Assembly (NCBI GenBank): GCA_002305715.1
Contig: DBQD01000007.1
Span: 1-30,720 of the forward strand
Reading direction: 5' to 3'
DNA from: Proteiniphilum sp. UBA1403
GTDB taxonomy: Bacteria > Bacteroidota > Bacteroidia > Bacteroidales > Dysgonomonadaceae
DNA length: 30,720 bases
The position numbers and the translations under genes were made by a program. The notes under the pieces were generated by a model. That model was not told where the DNA came from and ran no database searches. It worked only from the letters and a program-made list of their open reading frames with translations. Shown here piece after piece: positions 1 to 8,071 of the stretch. The number at the start of each line of letters is the position of its first letter. Within the stretch, counting starts at the first letter, position 1.

Positions 1-2720
1 TTGTTGAAGTCGGTAACCCAATAATCTTTACGTCCAGCAGCTCCATTGAATAGTGCATTAATGTCGAATCCTTTCCATTCAGCTGTCAATGTTAAACCAA
101 AGTTGGTTGTTGGACGGTCACGCTGTATGTTGGGATAAGCACGGCGGTCTTTACCATCTATAATACCGTCTCCGTTTAAGTCTTCCCGTAAGACATCACC
201 CGGAGCCAATCCTTGTGGAGTATGATTGTAGATATCTTGCCAAGTTTGAGCCATACCAGCACTTTCATACGTATAGAGGAAGTGATAGGGCATATTTAGG
301 AATACCCAACCTCTTCCAAGGAATTCATTCCATTCTTCCAAGACTGTTCGGTTATAAGCACCGTTTAGGTTGGCAGAGTATTTCACATCGCCCAGCTTGT
401 CGCGCCATGTAAGATTCAGTTCAACTCCTCGGTTACGCATATTTCCTATGTTCATACGCGGTGCGCTGTATGCACCGGTTAGCAGCATTGACATTTCAGA
501 AGGGCGATTCATTCCGCTGGTTAATCTGTTGTAGTAGTCAATTTCTGTTGACATCTTGTTGTTAAAGAACCCCAAGTCAAGTCCAATATTAAACACTCTA
601 GACTCCTCCCACGATAGATTCTTGTTAATCATTTTACGGTTTACGAACCCTTTTACAACGTCTGATGCCATATAGTTCATTGCAGTCAACGTTTCGAGTT
701 GTTCAAATCTTCCAACACCCGAGTTGTTACCGGTGGTTCCATATGAAGTTCTAATTTTACCGTTTGCAAGCCATGAGTTTAGATAAGGTGCAAGAATCTC
801 TTCTTCGGTGAATCTCCAACCAAGAGCTACTGAAGGGAAAAAACCAAACTGACTTCCTTCGGCAAATTTTGAGGACCCATCCACACGGAAGTTGAATTCA
901 AACAGGTACTTATCATACGCATCGTAGTTAAGTCGTCCTATATAGGAGCGAAGTCCTTCAGAAGCAGAGCTACCACTATTGCTAATAACGTTTGTTAGAG
1001 CACCGTTGATTTCAGTGATGCTTGGGTGCAACCTGTCGTTTCTAGAGGCTCCGGTAGAACGGGTGTGCCAATATTCCTCACTGTATACAAACAAAGCGCG
1101 GATGTTATGATTCTCCGCGATACGTGTATCGTAATTGAGCCGACCGTTGAGTTGTGTTTTATAGCTTGTGGTATTGTTATCACTTACTGATGCATTATCG
1201 GCTACATAGTTTCTTCCCAAATCTGAATTGGTTTGGAAGTTATATGCTGCTCCAGTAGGCATGTCTGCTCTCTTCTGGAAGTAATTGCTATAGCTCAGCG
1301 CATAATCGAGATGTGCTGTGAAACCTTTAAACGGTTTCCAGTCGATATACATACTCCCATTTACTTCTTGTTCAGTTTGCCTTGGTTTTCTTGTATTGAA
1401 GTAAGCATAAGGGTTGTATGCTTGAACATCTTCTCCGTATGCCATGGCACCTCCATAACGACCAGTGATGGGGTCGTATGGCAAGATACCAGCAATTGCG
1501 TACTGCATATCACCACCACCTGAATCGGAGGTGTCATTATTTGTTATTCCATCTGCATAACCGCTATAGGTAAACTCAGACCAGTTCCCGTCGAAACGGG
1601 CACCTACTTTAAAGAAATTTGATATTTCATAATCGTAGTTAAAACGTGTGTTATATCGATCGTAGTCGTTGTGAATCTGGATACCCTGATTGCTAAGTGA
1701 ACCAATAGAGATATAAAAGTTAGACTTTTCATTTCCGCCAGTTGCCGAAACTGTATAATTCTGCAACGATCCATCACGCATAAACGTTTTGAACCAGTCT
1801 GTGTTAGGATAGCGTAATGGGTCAATCATTCCCAAAGCCATCCACTGGTCGATCGTACCATCTTTGAAGTTATAGTTCTGTCTCAATGTACCTGTTGCAG
1901 CTCTGTACTGGTGAATGGTAAGAGCACGTGGGTAATCAGCCATAAATTCATAGGAACGAGTTGGTCGTTCTACGGAAACTGATGCATTGAAGTTAATCTG
2001 TGTCTTGGAAACTCCTTTACCTGTTCTTGTCGTAATAAGGATAACACCATTCGCTGCACGAGATCCATAGATAGAAGCAGATGCGGCATCTTTCAGTACA
2101 GAGATACTTTCGATATCAGCCATATTGATTCTGTTGATATCCACGTCTGGCATACCATCTACTACCACTAGTGGGGCAGCGTTGTTTACAGTCCCCAACC
2201 CACGAATCATCAGAGATGAACCATCCTTACCAGCCATACTGGTAGATTGCGACACCTGTAGGCCTGGAATGAGTCCCTGCAGACCAGAAGAAACGTTTGA
2301 TACTGAACGGCTGGAGATCTTTTCATCGATAGTGACAGCTGCAACAGAACCAGTAAGGTTCACTTTTCGTTGGGTCCCATATCCCACAACAACCACCTCT
2401 TCCAATGATTGGGTATCTTCCTGCATTACAATCTCGATGAAGGATCCCTTTACCGGTATTGATTGCGGATTCATACCTACATACGTTACATCCAGCACAC
2501 CGTTTGACGGAACATTCAGGAGGTTAAATTTTCCGTCAATATCGGTAACTGTTCCAATTGATGTACCTCTCACCTGAATGGTAACTCCAATCAATGGCTC
2601 ACCATTGGAGTCTTTTACTACTCCGGAAACAGGAATGTTCTGTGCAAAAATAATCTGGGTAAATGTCCATAATAATACGAGCATAAACCCTTTAGAAAGA
2701 TGTGAAAATTTTTTTTTCAT
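1..2720 (-). CDS. SusC/RagA-family TonB-linked outer membrane transporter, 3' end cut by window edge
   Basis: Outer-membrane TonB-dependent transporter that imports oligosaccharides together with a SusD-type lipoprotein. The minus frame stays open from ATG at 2720 to the left edge (906 codons); the family is usually about 1000-1050 residues, so roughly the last 100 are missing. Seen: a signal peptide beginning MKKKFSHLSKG and ending near IIFAQ, then a carboxypeptidase-D-like regulatory domain (about residues 28-95, with GVVKDSNGEPLIGV), the SusC signature EEVVVVGYGTQRKVNLTGSV, and the plug motifs GLQGLIPGLQV and LKDAASASIYGSRAANGV. The rest is barrel-like sequence rich in aromatic and Asn/Asp residues. 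I checked the frame at the start, near 2350, near 1810 and at the edge, and saw no frameshift. A susD would be expected just beyond the left edge. The substrate cannot be told from sequence. A promoter about 320 bp upstream suggests a long leader. Confidence 0.95.
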   Translation of the reverse strand, partial: MKKKFSHLSKGFMLVLLWTFTQIIFAQNIPVSGVVKDSNGEPLIGVTIQVRGTSIGTVTDIDGKFNLLNVPSNGVLDVTYVGMNPQSIPVKGSFIEIVMQEDTQSLEEVVVVGYGTQRKVNLTGSVAAVTIDEKISSRSVSNVSSGLQGLIPGLQVSQSTSMAGKDGSSLMIRGLGTVNNAAPLVVVDGMPDVDINRINMADIESISVLKDAASASIYGSRAANGVILITTRTGKGVSKTQINFNASVSVERPTRSYEFMADYPRALTIHQYRAATGTLRQNYNFKDGTIDQWMALGMIDPLRYPNTDWFKTFMRDGSLQNYTVSATGGNEKSNFYISIGSLSNQGIQIHNDYDRYNTRFNYDYEISNFFKVGARFDGNWSEFTYSGYADGITNNDTSDSGGGDMQYAIAGILPYDPITGRYGGAMAYGEDVQAYNPYAYFNTRKPRQTEQEVNGSMYIDWKPFKGFTAHLDYALSYSNYFQKRADMPTGAAYNFQTNSDLGRNYVADNASVSDNNTTSYKTQLNGRLNYDTRIAENHNIRALFVYSEEYWHTRSTGASRNDRLHPSITEINGALTNVISNSGSSASEGLRSYIGRLNYDAYDKYLFEFNFRVDGSSKFAEGSQFGFFPSVALGWRFTEEEILAPYLNSWLANGKIRTSYGTTGNNSGVGRFEQLETLTAMNYMASDVVKGFVNRKMINKNLSWEESRVFNIGLDLGFFNNKMSTEIDYYNRLTSGMNRPSEMSMLLTGAYSAPRMNIGNMRNRGVELNLTWRDKLGDVKYSANLNGAYNRTVLEEWNEFLGRGWVFLNMPYHFLYTYESAGMAQTWQDIYNHTPQGLAPGDVLREDLNGDGIIDGKDRRAYPNIQRDRPTTNFGLTLTAEWKGFDINALFNGAAGRKDYWVTDFN

Positions 2721-2936
2721 CTCATTTTTTCATTTGTTTAGATTAATAAAATAAATTTCATTTATTGAATAGCTGCTTTAAAGGCTTAAAACAGTATGGT
2801 TCATTCATTAAACTTGTTTTCCTTCTCTGTTTCTGTCCCTTTTAGATTTACAAACACTATTAGTTTTTCAGGCATCTGTCTTCTTTACATAGCATTCAAA
2901 ACAATCAGCAATTCACCCATTCCTTCTTTTGAAAAG

Positions 2937-2961
2937 GTAAACTAAAAACAGTATAGTTTAC
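2937..2961 (-). promoter_or_regulatory. Hairpin in the susC leader
   Basis: A perfect 8-bp inverted repeat, GTAAACTA (2937-2944) and TAGTTTAC (2954-2961), around a 9-nt loop. It lies about 220 bp upstream of the susC start, inside the predicted leader. It is AU-rich and has no U-tract on either side, so it is not a classical terminator. It could be an operator or an mRNA structure; function is inferred only from position. Confidence 0.35.
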
Positions 2962-3043
2962 TTCTGTCAAAAGCTCATAAATACTAGATATACGTTCATT
3001 TCATGATTTTAAGTGTTGTAAACAGTAAAACTGTGAACGGGCA

Positions 3044-3075
3044 CAAATGTATAATGAACCATGCTTGATATCAAA
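3044..3075 (-). promoter_or_regulatory. Predicted Bacteroidetes-type promoter for susC
   Basis: On the minus strand a TTTG -33 element (3072-3075) is followed after 20 bp by TACATTTG (3044-3051), an exact match to the Bacteroidetes -7 consensus TAnnTTTG at the usual spacing. Transcription would start near 3036-3040, leaving a leader of about 320 nt before susC. A short inverted repeat ACAGT-AAA-ACTGT (3022-3034) lies immediately downstream of the predicted start. Confidence 0.65.
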
Positions 3076-3243
3076 ATTTATTATATTAAAAAAAGTTAAC
3101 ACGTGTGTTTGTGTAATCTATTCCAGGTTTCTAGAAGTATGTTTAGCCGTTTTATATCACTCCAATTATATCGAACTGGTGCATCAAATGAGATCGATCA
3201 TTACAGGTCAATAACGATAAGGCACTATTTGGAACTGTGTACG

Positions 3244-3262
3244 AACACATTTTCAATGTGTT
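3244..3262. other. Small perfect hairpin, 8-bp stem
   Basis: AACACATT (3244-3251), a 3-nt loop, then AATGTGTT (3255-3262). It lies in the 3' flank of the GH20 gene. No U-tract follows it on the minus strand, so it is at best a weak terminator or an mRNA-stability element. Confidence 0.3.
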
Positions 3263-3345
3263 GTAAAAAATAGCTAAATTAGGAGCGATAAGTAAAAGTT
3301 TATACTGTTATTATGCTAGCGATAAAATGATTATTTATTCCTTTT

Positions 3346-3380
3346 CTTTTTCAACAAACATTATGAGTAAGTTGAAAAAG
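3346..3380 (-). terminator. Inverted repeat downstream of GH20, possible transcript end
   Basis: CTTTTTCAAC (3346-3355) and GTTGAAAAAG (3371-3380) form a perfect 10-bp stem with a 15-nt loop, starting 38 bp past the GH20 stop codon. The position suits a transcript-end structure, but the stem is A/U-rich and no U-run follows on the minus strand. A terminator is plausible, not demonstrated. Confidence 0.35.
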
Positions 3381-3417
3381 CTTTAGAGGGGATAAACCTG
3401 AATATATTAACCGTGGT

Positions 3418-5385
3418 TTATTTTTTTCTATCTGGACTATAAACCAGATTCTCTACTGCATCTTTTCCATCGGGTGTGACAAAAACAAACGTGAACATCC
3501 ATTTTTGTAAGCGTACTTCAGGAGAGTTGATTTTACCAATGGGTAGCTTTAACATGACATTGTTCCAGCCTTTTTTTAGTTCTACAGGTATAGGTTGACG
3601 AGCTTGGAAGTTTTCGTTTTTGAGTGTTATTTCATTTGTCCTATGTGTATGGGTGTTTTCCCAGATGGGTGGACTAATTTCTTCGTTGTTCAAGTAGATA
3701 CGACTTTCTTTGTAATCCCATTTTCCTTGTGGCGGAGGGGGATCGGATTCGGAGCGACTATAATCTTGAGTGGAAGTCCACAGACCGACCGTTTGTGTTA
3801 TAGGGGACCAAACCCAGGTATATGCATATGCCGTATGATTTTCTTCTGGGTCATTGTAAAATGCCGGTACCGTTTGTCCCCATACATGTCGAAGGTATAT
3901 TCCTGCTCCTACAACATCGCGAGTACCATATTGGACTCCATTGTATTCATATGTATCCTTTATTTTGACTTCCGGAGGAAACGACCTTTGCAGATCTCCA
4001 TCATTCGGGAAGGCATCGGTAATACGCCATTTAATGTTAGTCTGTTTTACATAAGCAAATGGCTCATTAGCGAATACATGTTCTTTATGCCATAGTAAAC
4101 GTTTTTCGAAATCTATAAATTGAGTAAATATCGTATCTTTCACGTTTCCCGATAATATAGTTCCGTTTCTATTAAAATACTCACTACCTCCCCCGCACCA
4201 TGCACGTTCAGCAAAGGCAAGCATTGTTGGGTAGAAATTGTTCTGTAATACTATTTGTTCGTCGCTGGGTAAGCGACGATCATTCCATAATGCAATAATT
4301 CCTCCAGCAATATTGTCAGAACCCACCTCAACATCTGCAATGCGACTATTGTATAGTGCTACAATGTCTCCGAACGTGTCGAAGTGGTTAATGTAATGAA
4401 ATCGCGAATCTATAGCAAGAATACCTGTTTGTGCCTTACCTCTGTAACTCCATAGTTGTGTGGCATCAATCTCCCCGGGTTGGTACTCCCAACCGGGGTT
4501 CCAGGAAATAACTTTCTTGCCGAACGACCGGATGTGGCTCACCATTTCTGGTACAAATGTTGGATTCGTAAACTGTACTTCATCTGTTCCAATATGGATC
4601 CAGGGCAGATCAGAAAATACCTCTGTGCAGATCTCCTCCATTAATTGTTTAAGAACTTTCATCCCTTCTGGAGATTGCATATCGTGGCCTATTGCACGCA
4701 CAAATGCCGCGCTGTGACCAGGCATATCAATTTCAGGTATCAACAGCATATTGTGTTGCCGACAATATTCGGTAATCTCATGAGCTTCTTCAATAGTGTA
4801 ATACTGTGCGTGGTGGCGTTCATAGTGAGATGAATCATTCAATTGAGGGAAAAGCTTGCTCTCCAGTCGCCATCCTTGATTTTCAGTCAGATGCCAATGG
4901 AAAACATTGATTTTGTATTTTGATAACAGCCGGATATGTTTCTTGATTTCATCTACGGACATATAACTTCGTCCAATATCGTGCATAAAACCACGGATAC
5001 GAAATGAAGGCCAATCGATAATTTCGACAGAAGTCACCGATTTGCCATCAGAGGATTCAATAATTTGTGCCAGTGTTTGATGAGCCCAATAGATTCCTTT
5101 TTCAGAAACAGCTTCAATGAGAATGCTGTCGGGTGTAATTCTGAGACAATAAGCTTCATCGGAATTAATGGTTGCTTCTGGGATTGTATTGATAATTTTC
5201 TCAGCGATACGTGAGGTGTCGAGTTCTCCTTGAAGGAGGCGGTGCGACTGTGATATGTTGATGGTAAGTATCTGGGGTTGTGGTAACAACTGAAATGCTT
5301 CAACATTCACTGACAGGGTGCAGGAAATGAACATGAGTACAGCTATTACAATGAATGGATATATGACCTTTTTCACAAGTTTCAT
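3418..5385 (-). CDS. Secreted GH20 beta-N-acetylhexosaminidase
   Basis: Exo-hydrolase removing terminal beta-linked GlcNAc or GalNAc from glycans by substrate-assisted catalysis, acting in the periplasm or at the cell surface. It has 655 residues. A hydrophobic N-terminal segment (about 8-30) contains FISC at 18-21, a poor lipobox, so either signal peptidase could act. An N-terminal GH20b-like domain (about 35-125) precedes the TIM-barrel. Seen: RGFMHDIGRS (131-140), VFHWHLTENQGWRLE (161-175), EIDMPGHSAA (218-227) and HIGTDEV (264-270), whose D268-E269 is the expected catalytic pair. After about residue 440 comes a C-terminal beta-rich region, probably a carbohydrate-binding or accessory domain, that I cannot name. 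The gene reads toward susC across 697 bp, which has its own promoter, so cotranscription is uncertain. It is divergent from the gene at 5551. The exact substrate is unknown. Confidence 0.93.
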   Translation of the reverse strand: MKLVKKVIYPFIVIAVLMFISCTLSVNVEAFQLLPQPQILTINISQSHRLLQGELDTSRIAEKIINTIPEATINSDEAYCLRITPDSILIEAVSEKGIYWAHQTLAQIIESSDGKSVTSVEIIDWPSFRIRGFMHDIGRSYMSVDEIKKHIRLLSKYKINVFHWHLTENQGWRLESKLFPQLNDSSHYERHHAQYYTIEEAHEITEYCRQHNMLLIPEIDMPGHSAAFVRAIGHDMQSPEGMKVLKQLMEEICTEVFSDLPWIHIGTDEVQFTNPTFVPEMVSHIRSFGKKVISWNPGWEYQPGEIDATQLWSYRGKAQTGILAIDSRFHYINHFDTFGDIVALYNSRIADVEVGSDNIAGGIIALWNDRRLPSDEQIVLQNNFYPTMLAFAERAWCGGGSEYFNRNGTILSGNVKDTIFTQFIDFEKRLLWHKEHVFANEPFAYVKQTNIKWRITDAFPNDGDLQRSFPPEVKIKDTYEYNGVQYGTRDVVGAGIYLRHVWGQTVPAFYNDPEENHTAYAYTWVWSPITQTVGLWTSTQDYSRSESDPPPPQGKWDYKESRIYLNNEEISPPIWENTHTHRTNEITLKNENFQARQPIPVELKKGWNNVMLKLPIGKINSPEVRLQKWMFTFVFVTPDGKDAVENLVYSPDRKK

Positions 5386-5500
5386 TCTTTATCAGTTTGT
5401 TGCACGGTGATATAGTAAAGATTAAATATACCAATTTTTTTTTGATTTACCAAATAAAAAGGCGTTAGTAAAAATTTCGTAAACTTTTTTATTCGATGTA

Positions 5501-5531
5501 TTGCATGCTATAATAATTTGTATTTACTTTG
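5501..5531 (+). promoter_or_regulatory. Predicted promoter for the membrane protein/regulator operon
   Basis: TTG (5501-5503) lies 20 bp before TTACTTTG (5524-5531), a one-mismatch match to TAnnTTTG. It ends 19 bp before the ATG at 5551. A TTG start at 5518 would lie inside the promoter, which supports the ATG. Confidence 0.45.
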
Positions 5532-5550
5532 TAACTCAAAGTACTTTCAA

Positions 5551-6162
5551 ATGGAAAAAGAAAAATACGCAAACGATCTACGTGAGATCAGAGAGATTAT
5601 GAGCCGCAGTTCTCGATTCCTTTCATTGAGTGGGCTTTCGGGCGTGTCGACAGGTGTAATAGCCCTTGTTGGAGCATTGTTGGCACATCAGTATGTTTTC
5701 AATACTCAAGATTTTTTGACTATTGGATCTGTGTCCATCGAGGGGGAAAATCTGCGTTTATTGTTATTGATTTCCTTCGGTACGCTCTTGTTATCAGTTT
5801 TGAGTGCTCTTTGGTTTACCAGAAGAAAAAGCAAAAAGGAGAGACAGTATGTGTGGGATCTTCAAGCAAAGCGTCTATTGCTAAATTTGATGATACCGCT
5901 TACAACCGGTGGAATACTCTCTCTTATATTTTTATTTAGAGGATATGTGGGTGTTCTTCCCTCAATAACATTGATTTTTTATGGGCTGGCACTGGTAAAT
6001 GGTAGTCATCATACATTGAGTCATATCCGTTATTTGGGTATTGCTGAAATTGTTTTGGGTATTGTCGCCCTTCTCTTTATTGAGCAGAGTCTTTACGTTT
6101 GGATGATGGGTTTTGGGGTGCTGCAGATTATCTATGGTTTGATAATTCAACGGAAAGGATAA
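5551..6162 (+). CDS. Multi-pass inner-membrane protein, function unknown
   Basis: 203 residues from ATG 5551; an upstream TTG (5518) is possible but overlaps the predicted promoter. Seen: a charged N-terminus (MEKEKYANDLREIREIM), then about five or six hydrophobic segments, including SGVSTGVIALVGALLA, LRLLLLISFGTLLLSVLSALWF, a segment around LLNLMIPLTTGGILSLIFLF, SITLIFYGLALVNG, and a final pair from about IAEIVLGIVALLF to the end. A basic loop RRKSKKER sits between helices. No catalytic motif was seen. It is followed after 3 bp by a winged-helix regulator and then a DUF4153 protein, so the three probably form one operon. I infer that it is sensed by, or regulated with, the HTH protein; this is not shown. 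Confidence 0.85.
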   Translation: MEKEKYANDLREIREIMSRSSRFLSLSGLSGVSTGVIALVGALLAHQYVFNTQDFLTIGSVSIEGENLRLLLLISFGTLLLSVLSALWFTRRKSKKERQYVWDLQAKRLLLNLMIPLTTGGILSLIFLFRGYVGVLPSITLIFYGLALVNGSHHTLSHIRYLGIAEIVLGIVALLFIEQSLYVWMMGFGVLQIIYGLIIQRKG

Positions 6163-6165
6163 ACG

Positions 6166-6456
6166 GTGAAAGACTTTCTTAAAGATTTGGATAAGGCATT
6201 TGAAAACAGAATCCGCTTGGGAATCATGTCGGCTCTGATAGTGAATGATCAGTTGGACTTCAGTGAATTGAAGAATTTACTAGGAGTGACTGATGGCAAT
6301 CTGGCCAGTCACCTTAAGTCGCTAGAAAAAAATGAATATATCACATACAGCAAATCATTTCTTGAACGCAAACCAAATACCACATACGCTGCCACGGCCA
6401 AAGGTATAGAGGCATTCAAAAAACATATTGCAGCAATTGAGAAGCTGCTTCAGTAA
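6166..6456 (+). CDS. Small winged-helix DNA-binding regulator (MarR/PadR-like, HTH_34 type)
   Basis: 96-residue transcriptional regulator with a GTG start 3 bp after the previous stop codon, so translation is probably coupled. It is almost only a winged helix: ENRIRLGIMSALIVN (helix 1), LDFSELKNLLGVTDGNLASHLKSLEKNEYI (helix-turn-helix with recognition helix), then a wing with KPNTTYAATAKGIEAFKKHI. This pattern matches the small winged-helix proteins grouped as HTH_34. No ligand-binding domain is present, so a membrane partner or dimer partner could supply the signal. The targets are unknown; autoregulation from the promoter at 5501-5531 is the simplest guess. Confidence 0.9.
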   Translation: MKDFLKDLDKAFENRIRLGIMSALIVNDQLDFSELKNLLGVTDGNLASHLKSLEKNEYITYSKSFLERKPNTTYAATAKGIEAFKKHIAAIEKLLQ

Positions 6457-6525
6457 TAGATCATATCTCATTGATCATTTTATGCATTTTATTATCGCAT
6501 TTTAAACACAAATAATTTATAGGGT

Positions 6526-7785
6526 ATGGAAAAAGCAATAAGAGAAAATTTACCTCATCCTGGTGAACTGGAGAGATTGTATCGGTCCGATAAAAAGTGC
6601 TTTGAGAAATCATTCTTTGCGATTTATCCAGATATTGCTGATTATCCAGTTGCCAGCACTTGGAAAGCAAGACTGGAATTCACCGATTCAAACGAGAGCA
6701 GAAGGAAGGTCAACAGAAAGGATCTGTTATATTTGATTGTCTCTTGTCTGTTAGCCGGTATCTTAATGAAACTGCCTACATGGTTTGGTGTAAATCCAGA
6801 TCAGTTTGACTTCTACATAAAAAATACGGGGATCATTGTCTTTTTGGGTTTGTCGTTTTATGTTTTATTGGGGAAAAGGAGACAGAATCATCTTTATTCG
6901 TTACTCATATTGTCGATCTTTCTACTTGCGGCTTTGTATGTCAACCTGCTACCGAACGGGGTAAATAGTAATTCAATTATCTTATCTTACATCCACCTAC
7001 CGCTGTTTTTGTGGTGTATCTATGGGGTGGTATATATTAATTTTGATTTGAAAACTCAATTGAAGCGAATCGATTATCTCAAATACAACGGGGACTTGGC
7101 CATCTTAACTCTTCTGATTCTCATTGGGGGTGGGGCACTAACTGCGGTGACAATTGAATTGTTTTCTGTGATCGACTTAAATATCGAAAACTTCTACATG
7201 GAGAATATTGCAATTGTCGGTTTCGTAGCATCACCCATCGTGGCAACCTTTATTATCAGGAGTCTTCCAGCAATTAGCGACAAGCTTGCGCCAACCATTG
7301 CACGTATCTTTAGTCCACTGGTATTAATTACATTGTTTGTCTATCTGATTTTTATGGTAGTGAATGGAAAAGATCCCTATAACGACCGGGAATTTTTGCT
7401 GGTCTTTAATCTATTGCTATTGGGTGTGATGGCTATTGTTGTCTTTACAGTAGTGGGGACATCATCAATTGAAAAGCAACGTTTCAATGGTTGGATTCTC
7501 CTGCTGCTGTCGATTCTATCTTTGCTGGTTGATATAGTGGCGCTATCGGCTATTCTATATCGAGTGGGTGAATATGGATTTTCACCAAATAGAGTTGCCG
7601 TACTGGGCTCTAATCTTCTGATATTTGTCCACCTTCTTCTGATCACGTTCGATCTTTTCAAGGTTGTACGTAATGGGAACGAGATGAAAATTGTTGAAAA
7701 GGCCATTGCATCCTATTTGCCCGTCTATGCGGCATGGGCGTTTTTAGTCACGTTCTTCTTTCCATTAATCTTTGGATGGCAATAA
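6526..7785 (+). CDS. DUF4153-type polytopic membrane protein
   Basis: 419 residues; ATG 6526 follows the regulator by 69 bp. After a cytoplasmic N-terminus (about residues 1-62, MEKAIRENLPHPGELERLYR, FEKSFFAIYPDIADYPVA) there are about ten or more hydrophobic helices, for example LLYLIVSCLLAGILMKLP, TGIIVFLGLSFYVLLG, LYSLLILSIFLLAALYV and YLPVYAAWAFLVTFFFPLIF. From memory this resembles the DUF4153 family found next to small winged-helix regulators in Bacteroidetes; I am fairly but not fully sure of that name. No enzyme motif is visible. The biochemical role is unknown. Its last codons are part of a short tandem duplication (7768-7807), and a strong terminator follows. Confidence 0.85.
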   Translation: MEKAIRENLPHPGELERLYRSDKKCFEKSFFAIYPDIADYPVASTWKARLEFTDSNESRRKVNRKDLLYLIVSCLLAGILMKLPTWFGVNPDQFDFYIKNTGIIVFLGLSFYVLLGKRRQNHLYSLLILSIFLLAALYVNLLPNGVNSNSIILSYIHLPLFLWCIYGVVYINFDLKTQLKRIDYLKYNGDLAILTLLILIGGGALTAVTIELFSVIDLNIENFYMENIAIVGFVASPIVATFIIRSLPAISDKLAPTIARIFSPLVLITLFVYLIFMVVNGKDPYNDREFLLVFNLLLLGVMAIVVFTVVGTSSIEKQRFNGWILLLLSILSLLVDIVALSAILYRVGEYGFSPNRVAVLGSNLLIFVHLLLITFDLFKVVRNGNEMKIVEKAIASYLPVYAAWAFLVTFFFPLIFGWQ

Positions 7786-7807
7786 ACCATCTTTGGATGG
7801 TAATAAA
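7768..7807 (+). repeat. 21-bp-period tandem duplication spanning a stop codon
   Basis: ATCTTTGGATGGCAATAAA (7768-7786) recurs as ATCTTTGGATGGTAATAAA (7789-7807), 18 of 19 bases identical with a 2-bp CC link. The first copy includes the stop codon of the DUF4153 gene; the second lies in the 3' UTR. Confidence 0.85.
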
Positions 7808-7845
7808 ATTGAGTGGGTTAACCTATACTAAACATTATAAAAAGT

Positions 7846-7883
7846 GATGTCGGACCAATGAATAATCAGTCCGACATCTTTTT
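7846..7883. terminator. Strong, probably bidirectional intrinsic terminator
   Basis: A perfect 10-bp stem, GATGTCGGAC (7846-7855) and GTCCGACATC (7869-7878), with a 13-nt loop, is followed on the plus strand by TTTTT. On the minus strand the stem is followed by a shorter U-rich stretch. It lies between the convergent DUF4153 operon and the tRNA-Gln, so it can end both transcripts. Confidence 0.9.
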
Positions 7884-7922
7884 GTGTATTACACGTTATA
7901 GATTTAGAGCAAAAGTAAATCT

Positions 7923-7996
7923 TGGTTGTCTTACTAGGATTCGAACCTAGACAAACAGGACCAGAATCTGTTGTGCTACCATTACACCATAAGACA
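7923..7996 (-). tRNA. tRNA-Gln (anticodon CUG)
   Basis: Cloverleaf read on the minus strand: acceptor TGTCTTA/TAAGACA (7 bp), D-arm GTGT-AATGGTA-GCAC, anticodon arm ACAGA-TTCTGGT-CCTGT, and T-arm CTAGG-TTCGAAT-CCTAG (5 perfect pairs). The loop places CTG at positions 34-36 after U33, giving Gln. The discriminator A is at 7926 and CCA is encoded at 7923-7925. The last anticodon-stem pair (31-39) is A-C rather than a Watson-Crick pair; the rest is canonical. The variable loop is 4 nt. Confidence 0.95.
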
Positions 7997-8013
7997 ATGT
8001 CTGTTTGACAATG

Positions 8014-8021
8014 CAAAAATA
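8014..8021 (-). promoter_or_regulatory. Predicted promoter -7 element for tRNA-Gln
   Basis: Minus-strand TATTTTTG is an exact TAnnTTTG match 18 bp before the mature tRNA 5' end, implying a leader of about a dozen nucleotides. The -33 position falls in a T-run with no clear TTTG. It also lies just downstream of the helicase stop codon, so the tRNA need not depend on readthrough. Confidence 0.55.
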
Positions 8022-8071
8022 CAAAAAATTTTACAACTAAAAAATTAAAAAAGGAAACAATTTTTTTTTGT

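Larger units (their letters stand above)
2721..3417. other. Long intergenic region between GH20 and susC
   Basis: About 700 bp with no credible gene on either strand and an AT-rich composition. The right part (about 3076-3417) is the 3' flank of the GH20 gene and holds two small hairpins. The left part (2721 to about 3038) looks like a long 5' leader of susC, downstream of a promoter at 3044-3075, with a hairpin at 2937-2961. No riboswitch, tRNA or ORF was recognised. Confidence 0.7.

Noticed and set aside
2125..2577. Plus-strand 150-codon open frame
   Set aside because: It lies antisense to the SusC N-terminal domain, whose motifs are clear on the minus strand; the translation is low complexity with no recognisable motif.
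2796..3062. Inverted pair ATGGTTCATT (2796-2805) and AATGAACCAT (3053-3062)
   Set aside because: A 10-bp match in about 700 bp of AT-rich sequence is expected by chance with appreciable probability, so I do not call it an operator.
3595..4095. 166-codon plus-strand frame inside the GH20 gene
   Set aside because: Shadow of the GH20 C-terminal region; no motif and no conserved start.
5518..5550. TTG start for the membrane protein
   Set aside because: It would place the start inside the predicted promoter; ATG 5551 begins the charged N-terminus normally seen.
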